From a bacterium Scap17 (lineage in GTDB: Bacteria > Pseudomonadota > Gammaproteobacteria > Pseudomonadales > Halomonadaceae), in NCBI GenBank assembly GCA_013376735.1, contig VINJ01000001.1, forward strand, positions 1,116,001 to 1,180,000: a stretch of 64,000 bases of DNA, given 5' to 3'. Shown here piece after piece: positions 25,931 through 34,029 of the stretch. The stretch's first letter is position 1. Each line of letters begins with the position of its first letter. The notes under the pieces were generated by a model. It was not told where the DNA came from. It was given only the letters and a program-made list of their open reading frames with translations, and made no database searches. Made by a program: the position numbers and the translations under genes.

Positions 25931-27913
25931 TCAGCGGCGATCCACCAGGGCGGTGGTGTAACGCTGGCTGACTTCGCGGTCGCTGACCACCTTGACGCCC
26001 TCGCTGGTGCCCTTGGCCAGGCTTTCGAAGATTACGCGGTAGGCCAGCACGGCCTTGACGTATTCGCGGGTCTCCTTGAAGGGGATACGCTCGACGAAGC
26101 GGTCGTATTCTCCCGGGGTGTCGGCGAGCCAACGATCGACGCGTCCCGGCCCGGCGTTGTAGGCCGCGGCGGCGGCCAGGCGGTTGCCGGAGTAGCGGTC
26201 CAGCATCTCGCGGATGTAGGTGCTGCCAAGGCGGATATTGGTGACCGGGTCCCCCAGCGCCGCGTTGCTGGGCGTGGGCAGTCCCAGGCCGCGACTGACC
26301 TGAGCGGCGGTGCCCGGCATCAGCTGCATCAGGCCACGTGCACCCACCGGCGAGGTGGCGGTGGGGTTGAAGGCGCTCTCGCGACGCGCGAGTGCCATCA
26401 GCATCCACGGGTCGACGCCGGCATCGGCACCGAAGCGCTGGAAGTCCTGCTGCCAGGCCGGCGGGAAGCGCCAGGAAAGGCCATCCCACAGCTGGCCACG
26501 GATGGTGGCAAAGACGGTCAGGTCATACCATTTCTGCTGGAGCGCGTAGGCTGCAAGACGGCGAGCCCCGGCGTCATCCGCCTGGGTGACGGCGTTGAAC
26601 CACTCGGAGCGAGCCAGACCGATCTCGTCAATGTTCATCAGTGCTCTGACGCGCTTGACGGCCGGCGTCTCGGCGACCTCGGCCAGTTCCGCGTCGGAGA
26701 AGTCCTGGTCATCACGATTGAGCGAGTAGGCCTGGCCGATACGGTCGGCGGCCAGGAAGCCGTAGAAGTTGCGCTCAGTCGCGGCGCGCGTCCAGGCGGT
26801 GCGTGCTTCCTGCGGGCGACCCAGGCTGTCATCGGCACGCCCCAGCCAATACTGGTAGCGGGCTTCGTTGCGGAAGCGGTCCGGCATCTTCAACACCCAT
26901 TCACGCACCTGCGGCCAGTCGCCAGCACGCACCGCGTTGCGCATGCGCAGATCGAACAGCTCCTCGTCATCGAGGATGGTCAGGCGCTGATCGACCCAGC
27001 CGCGGTTGTTGGGGATGTCGCGCACCAGTGAATACCAGGCGAGGTCGCGCTCGACGGTGTGGCGCTGTTCATCACTCATCGGCATGTGCGGATTCACCTT
27101 GCGCCAGGCTTCCAGCGCGGCCTCGGTGTCGGCACGCACGAAGCCATGCATGGCGGCGACGCTCAAGGCGGCGAAGGCATGACCGCCGTGGCCGAGATTG
27201 GTCGGCAGGCGCGTGATGGCGGCAAAGTTGCCCTCAAGCTGCTCGCGTGCCGCGATGGCCCGCTGCCAGCTGCTGGGCAGCTGGCGCTCGAGATAGCTGA
27301 CCATGCCACCCTGGCCGGCAGCCCAGGCGAGCATGGCGCGCTCCCAGATGGCTTGATCATCGATCACGCCACGCTCGCGCAACGCCGAGAACAGCGGGTC
27401 ACAGGCCGAGTCCTGCGAGCTGGAGACATGCCAGAGCTGCAGGCCGCCTTGCGATGCGCTCGCGACATCATTGCCCAGCTGCGCCGTGTAGTAATAGCAC
27501 TGGCGCTGCGCGCCGGCCGGCACGCCATCGCTGACTTCCAGCAGGGCATCATGACGGCCGGTACGCCCGTAGGCTGAGATCGCCTGGCCTCGCATCCACT
27601 CGGCCAACGGCGAGTCTGCATGGCGCTCGATGAAGGACAGCACTTCCGCGGCGGTGGCGTACGGCAGGCGGGCCTTGAGCTGGTGATACTCGATGTAGCC
27701 TTCCAGCACGTGGCCATTGACGGCGACCTGCTGAATCTCGTCAAAGCGCTTGGCGCGCGCATCATCGAAGGCGGCGCGGAAGCTCTGGTCACTGGGAGTG
27801 GCGGCCTGCAGGGGCAGGCTCAGTCCCAACAGCAGGCCTAGGCCGGTGAGGTGCCGCAGCGCCGCGAAGCGACGGCTGCCACGGGGTCGGAGTGTTTGCT
27901 TGCCTGGTGTCAC
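25931..27913 (-). CDS. slt: Soluble lytic murein transglycosylase (Slt70-like)
   Basis: 660-residue periplasmic enzyme that cleaves peptidoglycan glycan strands with 1,6-anhydro product. Signal peptide near residues 15-38 (GLGLLLGLSLPLQA), a long superhelical U-domain, a linker domain, and a C-terminal goose-lysozyme-like catalytic domain with catalytic Glu in ALARRESAFNPTATSPVGA, then GLMQLMPGTA and AAAAYNAGPGRVDRWL. GTG is preferred as start because GCAGGAGTCCCAG precedes it and it leaves a normal signal peptide; a TTG 28 codons upstream has no ribosome site. Confidence 0.92.
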   Translation of the reverse strand: MTPGKQTLRPRGSRRFAALRHLTGLGLLLGLSLPLQAATPSDQSFRAAFDDARAKRFDEIQQVAVNGHVLEGYIEYHQLKARLPYATAAEVLSFIERHADSPLAEWMRGQAISAYGRTGRHDALLEVSDGVPAGAQRQCYYYTAQLGNDVASASQGGLQLWHVSSSQDSACDPLFSALRERGVIDDQAIWERAMLAWAAGQGGMVSYLERQLPSSWQRAIAAREQLEGNFAAITRLPTNLGHGGHAFAALSVAAMHGFVRADTEAALEAWRKVNPHMPMSDEQRHTVERDLAWYSLVRDIPNNRGWVDQRLTILDDEELFDLRMRNAVRAGDWPQVREWVLKMPDRFRNEARYQYWLGRADDSLGRPQEARTAWTRAATERNFYGFLAADRIGQAYSLNRDDQDFSDAELAEVAETPAVKRVRALMNIDEIGLARSEWFNAVTQADDAGARRLAAYALQQKWYDLTVFATIRGQLWDGLSWRFPPAWQQDFQRFGADAGVDPWMLMALARRESAFNPTATSPVGARGLMQLMPGTAAQVSRGLGLPTPSNAALGDPVTNIRLGSTYIREMLDRYSGNRLAAAAAYNAGPGRVDRWLADTPGEYDRFVERIPFKETREYVKAVLAYRVIFESLAKGTSEGVKVVSDREVSQRYTTALVDRR

Positions 27914-28037
27914 CTGGGACTCCTGCGACTGTCGGTAAAGGGGGCGTGGACTGGCTGCGACCTTGTGGTGGCGGTTCAGTGCCCCGATGTTGAACAAGTG
28001 CCCCGATATTGGCTATCAGGGGTTGCCGATTCAGTAA

Positions 28038-28052
28038 CGATAGTGGCTATCG
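28038..28052. promoter_or_regulatory. Inverted repeat between slt and the YkvA gene
   Basis: CGATAG, TGG, CTATCG: perfect 6-base arms in the divergent gap. Just before it, AGTGCCCCGAT is repeated with a 19-base offset (27978 and 27997). Possible operator; weak evidence. Confidence 0.3.
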
Positions 28053-28187
28053 TGGCAGTGGTCGGCGCTGAATAACAGCACCATCTGATACTGATAGTGA
28101 ATTATCCGAGAGTGATATCGCGGCTGTGCTGCCGGGAAGATGAAAAGCTCAGTGAATGAAATTTGTGCTACCCGTGAGGAGTCCACT

Positions 28188-28526
28188 ATGGGCAAGGCAT
28201 TATGGTTGACGCGATTGTTTGGCCGCCGACATGTGCTGGGCAAGGCAGGCGCCGCCTTGCGCACCATGGGGCCCTTGCTGCGCGACGTTGTGAGCGGACG
28301 TTATCGCCCGGTGCCGTGGAAGGCGCTGGGGTTGGCGGCCGGCGCCTTCATCTATCTGGTCTCGCCGCTGGATCTGATCCCGGATCTGCTGGTGGGGCTG
28401 GGGATCCTCGATGATCTGGTGATCGTGACCTGGTTGCTCGGCAAGCTCGATGATGCGCTGGTCGACTATCGCCTGTGGCGTGGCGAGATTCCCGAACCTG
28501 ATCCCTCCGATCCGCCGGCACCCTGA
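28188..28526 (+). CDS. YkvA-family protein (DUF1232)
   Basis: 112-residue small membrane-associated protein with the DUF1232 core LGLAAGAFIYLVSPLDLIPD, then LLVGLGILDDLVIVTWLL. Basic N-terminus, one or two helices, Pro-rich acidic C-terminus (EPDPSDPPAP). The family is widespread without assigned function. Ribosome site GAGGAGTCCACT. Divergent from slt. Confidence 0.88.
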   Translation: MGKALWLTRLFGRRHVLGKAGAALRTMGPLLRDVVSGRYRPVPWKALGLAAGAFIYLVSPLDLIPDLLVGLGILDDLVIVTWLLGKLDDALVDYRLWRGEIPEPDPSDPPAP

Positions 28527-28687
28527 GGGCGTCCAGCGTGGAAATGCCATTCATCTGCCAGCCTGGATATAGGTACTGGCCATTGGCCGCATGGCAGGCA
28601 CGCTGCGACCCTGCCATGCTCGTGATACGCTATCAAACACCAGTTTGAATGGCGTGCCGTCAGTGTCTGATCTGTCGTCTATCACAG

Positions 28688-28731
28688 GGCGGTGCGCCGT
28701 TTTATCCCAGGCGGTGCGTCGTTTTATCAAG
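28688..28731. repeat. Two-copy 22-bp direct repeat
   Basis: GGCGGTGCG followed by C/T and CGTTTTATC occurs twice with exact 22-base spacing in the gap before the MAPEG gene. Confidence 0.7.
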
Positions 28732-28786
28732 GTAAGGCGCGCCGCTATGGCAACGCCCTGAACAACGCCTTTCAAGGAAATTCTGC

Positions 28787-29173
28787 ATGCTGATCTATGC
28801 CTGCCTGCTGTTTGCGGCACTGATGCTGGTGCTGACCAAGGCTCCGGTCGCCTGGGCGCAACAGCGAACCGGTCGCTACGACAACCACGATCCGCGCGCA
28901 CAGCAGCGTGAGCTGACGGGCTTCGGGGCCCGCGCGCTCGCCGCGCACCAGAACACCATCGAAGCCTTTCCGCTGTTTGCCGCCGGGGTGCTGGTCAGCC
29001 TCATCGCTGCACCGGGCGCCCCCATCGCGACCACGCTGGCGGTGGTCTTCGTGCTGGTGCGTCTGGGCTATTGGGGCTGCTACCTGGCCAATATCGCCTT
29101 GCTGCGATCACTGCTGTGGGGCGTCGGCTATCTGGTCTCGCTGGCGCTGATGGCGATGCCGCTGTGGATGTGA
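28787..29173 (+). CDS. MAPEG-family membrane protein
   Basis: 128-residue four-helix protein of the MAPEG group (membrane-associated proteins in eicosanoid and glutathione metabolism). AHQNTIEAFPLFAAGVLVS matches the family's conserved AxxNxxE...FxxAvlv helix, and an RxxY-like VRLGYWGCYLANIALLRS helix follows. Bacterial members of this short type are mostly uncharacterised; glutathione transferase activity is possible but unproven. Ribosome site AAGGAAATTCTGC. The TGA overlaps the next ATG by one base. Confidence 0.85.
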   Translation: MLIYACLLFAALMLVLTKAPVAWAQQRTGRYDNHDPRAQQRELTGFGARALAAHQNTIEAFPLFAAGVLVSLIAAPGAPIATTLAVVFVLVRLGYWGCYLANIALLRSLLWGVGYLVSLALMAMPLWM

Positions 29174-30348
29174 TGCCTGCAGTGCCGCAGAGCCTGCTGG
29201 GGCTGGCCGTCAATCCCGCTGATGTGCCGGCCGCGGGTGGCGTATTGGATGACGCCAGCTGGGCGCGGGCGCTGACCGGATTCCTGAGCTTCATTCCGCA
29301 CACGGCGCGCTTGAACGTCAGGGTCGAGGAGGTCGCCGCGCCGGCCATCCGCATGCAGCTGCCGTGGCAGCCGGCCTGGATCGGCGATCCACATCGCAGG
29401 CTGGTACATGGCGGCGTGTTGACCATGTTCGCCGATACGCTGTGTGGCAGCGCCGTGCTCACGGGGCTGTCGGCACCGGAAGTCTGCCCGACGCTGGATC
29501 TGCGTCTCGATCACTACCGACCCGGCGTCGAGGGGCTGGCGTTGGTGGGCGAGGCGCGCGTGCTGCGGGTCACGGAATCGATGGTGTTTACCGAGGCACA
29601 GATCTGGCAGCAGCCGGGCAAGATCCTGTGTCGTGCGATCGGCAACTTCGTCAGGCTCGGCGAGCGCAATACGCCCAGCGGCTTTGCCGAGGCGCTGCTG
29701 GCGGCGGCCAACGCTCAAGCCCCCGCGAATCCCTCCATGCCCGAGTCCGGACCGCACGGGCAGTCATCACAGGCTGCACAGCCAGCAGGCGAGAAAACCG
29801 AGCCGCAGGCTACGCGTGATGCCCGAGACCCGCGCGGGCTGCTCAGTGCACGGCGTTTCGTCGAAGGGCAGCGCACTCACGCCGACCTGGCGGCGCTGCT
29901 GGCGAGTCTGCCCTACGCGCAGGCGATCGGGCTTGGGCTGTGTGCCATTGATGGGCAGCAGGCGGGCGCGGCCTGTGATCTCGACCTGCATCCCGAGCAG
30001 GCGCTGAGCTATTCCATGGCGGCGATGCCCGACAATGTCGGCAACCCGATGCTGCCTGCAGTGCATGGCGGTGTGCTGGCCGCGGCGATGGAAACCGCCG
30101 CCACGCTTGAGGTGCTCAGGCGGCATGGGCGCGGCGGTCGTGAAGCACGCCTGCCCAAGCTGATCGATTTTTCCATCGACTATCTGGCCACGGCGCACGG
30201 CGATCAGGTGACGCGCATCGACTGTGAAGTGATGCGTGAAGGTCGGCGCATGACCAATGTGCGCGTCAGCGCCTGGCAGAAATCCCGCGAGCAACCGGTC
30301 GCCAGCGCGCGCATGCACTTCGTGCTGGAGTCACTCGCCTCCCCATGA
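29173..30348 (+). CDS. Fused double-hotdog (PaaI-like thioesterase) protein
   Basis: 391 residues with two hotdog modules joined by a Gln/Ala/Pro-rich linker (about residues 185-225). Module one has RRLVHGGVLTMFADTLCGSA; module two has NPMLPAVHGGVLAAAMETAA. Both keep the VHGG turn plus the acidic residue on the following helix used by PaaI/YbgC-type acyl-CoA thioesterases (Asp in one, Glu in two). Normally such proteins dimerise; here one chain supplies both halves. Substrate unknown, probably an acyl-CoA. Coupled by TGATG to the MAPEG gene. Confidence 0.85.
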   Translation: MPAVPQSLLGLAVNPADVPAAGGVLDDASWARALTGFLSFIPHTARLNVRVEEVAAPAIRMQLPWQPAWIGDPHRRLVHGGVLTMFADTLCGSAVLTGLSAPEVCPTLDLRLDHYRPGVEGLALVGEARVLRVTESMVFTEAQIWQQPGKILCRAIGNFVRLGERNTPSGFAEALLAAANAQAPANPSMPESGPHGQSSQAAQPAGEKTEPQATRDARDPRGLLSARRFVEGQRTHADLAALLASLPYAQAIGLGLCAIDGQQAGAACDLDLHPEQALSYSMAAMPDNVGNPMLPAVHGGVLAAAMETAATLEVLRRHGRGGREARLPKLIDFSIDYLATAHGDQVTRIDCEVMREGRRMTNVRVSAWQKSREQPVASARMHFVLESLASP

Positions 30349-30680
30349 TGGGCAGGCGATATCTGCTCTGCAGGCATCACACCTGAGAGCACCTCCCTGA
30401 ATGCCAGCGCTTCGTTGGCTCCCTCCGTTGTCTCCTTTCATTGCTACCCCAGGGAGCCGCTTGGGTGTTTCTATGGCACACGCCTGGCGCGTATGGCGCA
30501 ATCATCTGTCGCTAGTGCCTTGAAATCCCTCACCCTTGCCCCATATCTGATCCACGAGTGCTTCCTGCGATCTGCCGCCCAAGAAAGGCAGGCGTCGGCG
30601 AGCCGGTTCCATTGTTGCGGGGGCGCTCTGGCCACCGCGAATCTTCTTTTCAGGCATCCACGACATAGAGGTCCTTTTCG
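30349..30680. other. Intergenic region upstream of htpG
   Basis: 332 bases without a credible gene. It holds the heat-shock promoter listed separately and a leader of about 125 bases. Confidence 0.6.
30519..30546 (+). promoter_or_regulatory. Sigma-32 heat-shock promoter of htpG
   Basis: CTTGAAA, 13-base spacer, CCCCATAT: an exact match to the RpoH consensus (CTTGAAA-N13/14-CCCCATNT). Transcription should start near 30553, leaving a leader of about 128 bases. Confidence 0.92.
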
Positions 30681-32564
30681 ATGACGACCGCCACTCACAC
30701 CGAAACGCATGGCTTCCAGACAGAAGTGAAGCAGCTGCTTCACCTCATGATCCACTCGCTGTATTCCAACCGCGAGATCTTCCTGCGCGAGCTGGTCTCC
30801 AACGCGGCGGATGCCTGCGACAAGCTGCGTTACCAGGCGCTGGACAACGACGCCCTCTACGGCAACGACAGCGAACTGCGCATCGAGATCGAGCACGATG
30901 CCGAGGCGAAGACCATCACCCTGCGTGACAACGGCATCGGCATGAGCCGTGACGATGTGGTCGCCAATCTGGGTACCATCGCACGCTCCGGCACTGCCGA
31001 GTTCATGAAGAACCTGTCTGGCGACCAGCAGAAGGATTCGCGTCTGATCGGTCAGTTCGGTGTCGGCTTCTACTCCGGCTTCATCGTCGCCGACGAGATC
31101 ACCGTGCGCACCCGTCGCGCCGACCTGGGCGCTGATCAGGGCGTCGAGTGGAAGTCCCGTGGCGAGGGCGAGTTCAGCGTCGCCGACATCGAGCGTGCCG
31201 AGCGCGGTACCGAGATCGTGCTGCACCTCAAGGACGATGCCGTCGAGTTTGCCGACGATTATCGCCTGCGCAGTCTGGTCACCAAGTACTCCGACCATAT
31301 CGAACTGCCGGTGCGCATGAAGCGCGTCGAGAAGGACGAGGAAGGCAACGAGCAGGTCCACTGGGAAACCGCCAACTCCGCCACTGCGCTGTGGGTGCGC
31401 TCCAAGTCCGAGGTCAGTGACGAGGAGTACAAGAACTTCTACAAGCACGTCTCGCATGACTTCTCGGACCCGCTCAGCTGGAGCCACAACAAGGTCGAGG
31501 GCAAGCTCGAGTACACCAGCCTGCTGTTCGTGCCGGGCCGTGCGCCGTTCGATCTCTACCAGCGCGATGCCGCGCGTGGCCTGAAACTCTACGTGCAGCG
31601 CGTCTTCATCATGGACGACGCCGAGCAGTTCCTGCCGCTGTACCTGCGCTTCATCAAGGGCGTGCTGGACACCAATGACCTGTCGCTGAACGTCTCGCGT
31701 GAACTGCTGCAGCAGGACCCGCAGGTCGACAAGCTCAAGTCCGCGCTGACCAAGCGTGGCCTGGACATGCTCAAGAAGCTGGCCAAGGACCCCGGGCAGT
31801 ACCAGACCTTCTGGAACCAGTTCGGCTCCGTGCTCAAGGAAGGCCCGGCGGAAGACTTCGCCAACCGTGAGAAGATCGCCGAGCTGCTGCGCTTCTCCAC
31901 CACCGAGACCGACAGCGCGACCCAGGACCAGTCACTGGCCCAGTACGTCGAGCGCATGAAGGAAGGCCAGAGCAAGATCTACTACCTGGTGGCCGACAGC
32001 TTCAATGCCGCCAAGTCCAGCCCGCACCTCGAGATCTTCCGCAAGAAGGGTATCGAAGTCCTGCTGCTGACCGACCGCATCGACGAGTGGCTGATGAGCC
32101 ACCTCACCGAGTTCGACGGCAAGTCCTTCGCGGATGTCGCCAAGGGCGATCTCGATCTCGGCGATGTCGAGAACGAAGAAGAGAAGAAGGCCCAGGAAGA
32201 GACCGCCAAGGCCAAGGAAGATCTGGTCAAGCGCGTCAAGGAAGCGCTGGCCGAGAACGTTCAGGAAGTGCGCATCACGCACCGTCTGACCGATTCCCCG
32301 GCCTGCGTGGTGCTGCCGGAGCACGAGATGGGCTACCAGATGCGCAAGATGATGGAAGCCGCTGGCCAGCCGCTGCCGGAAGTGAAGCCGATTCTCGAGC
32401 TGAACCCGGAGCATGCTCTGGTCACGCGTCTGGAAGGCGGTGAAGGCGATTACTTCACCGACCTGGCACACGTGCTGCTCGATCAGGCCATCATCGCCGA
32501 AGGCGGTGCGCTGGAAGATCCGGCCGCCTACGTGCGCCGCCTGAACAGCATGCTCAGCGCCTGA
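30681..32564 (+). CDS. htpG: Chaperone HtpG (bacterial Hsp90)
   Basis: 627-residue ATP-dependent chaperone, normal length. GHKL ATPase motifs: [16 protein letters not shown] (N-box), [13 protein letters not shown] (G1) and [14 protein letters not shown] (G2). The middle domain carries [15 protein letters not shown] with the catalytic-loop Arg, and the C-terminal dimerisation domain is complete through RRLNSMLSA. Client proteins unknown. GAGG ribosome site. Driven by a consensus sigma-32 promoter and closed by a clear terminator, so a single-gene heat-shock unit. Confidence 0.98.
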   Translation: MTTATHTETHGFQTEVKQLLHLMIHSLYSNREIFLRELVSNAADACDKLRYQALDNDALYGNDSELRIEIEHDAEAKTITLRDNGIGMSRDDVVANLGTIARSGTAEFMKNLSGDQQKDSRLIGQFGVGFYSGFIVADEITVRTRRADLGADQGVEWKSRGEGEFSVADIERAERGTEIVLHLKDDAVEFADDYRLRSLVTKYSDHIELPVRMKRVEKDEEGNEQVHWETANSATALWVRSKSEVSDEEYKNFYKHVSHDFSDPLSWSHNKVEGKLEYTSLLFVPGRAPFDLYQRDAARGLKLYVQRVFIMDDAEQFLPLYLRFIKGVLDTNDLSLNVSRELLQQDPQVDKLKSALTKRGLDMLKKLAKDPGQYQTFWNQFGSVLKEGPAEDFANREKIAELLRFSTTETDSATQDQSLAQYVERMKEGQSKIYYLVADSFNAAKSSPHLEIFRKKGIEVLLLTDRIDEWLMSHLTEFDGKSFADVAKGDLDLGDVENEEEKKAQEETAKAKEDLVKRVKEALAENVQEVRITHRLTDSPACVVLPEHEMGYQMRKMMEAAGQPLPEVKPILELNPEHALVTRLEGGEGDYFTDLAHVLLDQAIIAEGGALEDPAAYVRRLNSMLSA

Positions 32565-32613
32565 GACGGCGGAACGATCGAGTCACTGGCTTGATCAGGC
32601 ATGTCCGCCACGA

Positions 32614-32641
32614 CGCCCTCGCAGCCTGTGCTGCGGGGGCG
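32614..32641 (+). terminator. htpG intrinsic terminator
   Basis: 12-base arms (CGCCCTCGCAGC) with one G-T pair, CTGT loop, then TTTT. Confidence 0.88.
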
Positions 32642-32645
32642 TTTT

Positions 32646-33051
32646 GCGTTGGGTGTGTCGTCAGCGATAGCGTCCAGTGCGAGGTGCAGAGCGTGAAGGG
32701 CAGGAAGGCGGCAGGGTAGGAAGGGATGAAGGGAGGAAGGGGAAAGGAAAAAGAAAAAAGAAAAAAGAAAAAGGTGAGGATGCGCAGGGAGCGCAGAGCG
32801 CGCCGCGTCAGTAGAGCGAAAAGGCGGGCACCGTCTGGCGGTCTGTCGGTGACGGACGACAGGGCTTGCCGTGTCTTTCCTCGCTTGGCCGACCGCGCCA
32901 TCTTCTCGCGTACGCGTTTTTAGGGTTTCATGCAGCCTCATGAGATACGCTGATGGTATCTCGCGTCTTGCTACTGCATCCCTCTCGATGAGCGCAGCAC
33001 ATGACTTACCTACCTTTCTCTGCGGGTTGGCTGACTGGCGGAGTGCGTGGC
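32646..33051. other. Gap between htpG and the Bax-like gene
   Basis: About 400 bases with no believable gene. It contains the polypurine tract listed separately; the rest shows nothing recognisable. Confidence 0.5.
32728..32774. repeat. 47-base uninterrupted purine tract with A-rich 7-mers
   Basis: All-purine top strand; its right half is successive AAAAAAG-like heptamers. A few interruptions aside, purine bias extends left to about 32690. Confidence 0.9.
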
Positions 33052-33972
33052 ATGCCACGCCTGGCTCGCCTGCCACGCCTGCCACGCCTGCCCGCGTGGA
33101 CGTGGGCCTGGCCGCGGCGCTCGTGGCGCCTGAGCCCTGTTCGTCTGGGCTCTGTCCGTCCGGGCTCTGTTCATCTGAGCCCTGCTCGCCTGTTCATCGC
33201 TGCCTTGCTGCTGGTGATGGGGCTGGGCTCGATGGCGCAGGCGGCACGGCTGGATGATGAGCTGCTGGCCCGTGACAGGACCCATCAGATGCCGGACCTG
33301 CGGCCCTATCCCGCGGGCAACCAGCGCAAGGTCGCCTTCTTCGAGCTGATGATTCCGCTGGTGGTGGCCGAGAACCAGCGCATCGCCGAGCAGCGCGACT
33401 GGTTGCTGGCGATGCGCAAGCGCGCCGGTGATGGAGGGCGTGACTACAGCGAGCGCGAGCAGGAGCGCCTCAATGGCCTGTGTGATCAGGTCAATCTGCC
33501 CTGTGATGTCACGCGCGAAGACATCGGCGTCAGCTGGACGCGCCTGCTGCTGCGCATCGATACCCTGCCGCTGGACATGGTGCTGGTGCAGGCCATCGAG
33601 GAGTCGGGCTGGGGGACGTCGGGTCATGCCCGTGAGGCCAACAATCTGTTCGGCATGCGTTGCTTCTCGCGCGGCTGCGGTATCGGGCCGCTGGGGCGTG
33701 AATATCGGCGCTTCGAGAGCCTGGAGGCGGGTATCGCCGCCTATTTCGACAATCTCAATTCCCAGCGCAGCTACGCCGAGCTACGTGAGCTGCGCGGGCG
33801 TCTGCGCAACGCGGGCCAGCCGGTGCGCGCCGAAGACCTCATCCCGACGCTGAGTGCCTACTCGACGCGGGGCAACGCCTACTTCACCACGCTCTATGAA
33901 CTGTTGCGTTGGAATCGTGGCCTGATGCGTACCGTGCGTGAGCGCCTCGCGGCCAATGGCGCGCTGTCCTAG
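33052..33972 (+). CDS. Bax-like glucosaminidase-domain protein
   Basis: 306-residue relative of E. coli Bax (274 residues), a predicted peptidoglycan hydrolase. A signal sequence (LFIAALLLVMGLGSMAQA) is preceded by a Leu/Pro/Arg-rich leader made of 9-bp and 15-bp repeats. The domain shows VLVQAIEESGWGTSGHAREAN (split as VLVQAIEESGWG and TSGHAREANNLFGM), with Glu in EESGWG as likely catalytic acid, then YFDNLNSQRSYAELRELR. The ATG has GGAG at eight bases; another ATG 17 codons upstream lacks a site. The leader is so repetitive that the native start could be even later. Confidence 0.85.
   Translation: MPRLARLPRLPRLPAWTWAWPRRSWRLSPVRLGSVRPGSVHLSPARLFIAALLLVMGLGSMAQAARLDDELLARDRTHQMPDLRPYPAGNQRKVAFFELMIPLVVAENQRIAEQRDWLLAMRKRAGDGGRDYSEREQERLNGLCDQVNLPCDVTREDIGVSWTRLLLRIDTLPLDMVLVQAIEESGWGTSGHAREANNLFGMRCFSRGCGIGPLGREYRRFESLEAGIAAYFDNLNSQRSYAELRELRGRLRNAGQPVRAEDLIPTLSAYSTRGNAYFTTLYELLRWNRGLMRTVRERLAANGALS
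33133..33192. repeat. Four-copy 15-bp tandem repeat in the Bax-like leader
   Basis: AGCCCTGTTCGTCTG, GGCTCTGTCCGTCCG, GGCTCTGTTCATCTG and AGCCCTGCTCGCCTG abut exactly, encoding SPVRL, GSVRP, GSVHL, SPARL just ahead of the signal peptide core. Confidence 0.85.
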
Positions 33973-33997
33973 TCATGATCGCGCAGCGAAGGTCTTG

Positions 33998-34018
33998 CCC
34001 CCCGCGCTGACAGGGGGG
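33998..34018 (+). promoter_or_regulatory. C6/G6 hairpin covering the helicase ribosome site
   Basis: CCCCCC and GGGGGG separated by nine bases. The G-run is the only Shine-Dalgarno candidate for the helicase ATG, so pairing would hide it. A five-codon upstream ATG frame (34022-34039) overlaps the start. Confidence 0.5.
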
Positions 34019-34029
34019 ATCATGCCGCC

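Noticed and set aside
27914-27997. TTG start giving a longer Slt
   Set aside because: No ribosome site and it would bury the signal peptide behind a 28-residue leader; the GTG has AGGAG.
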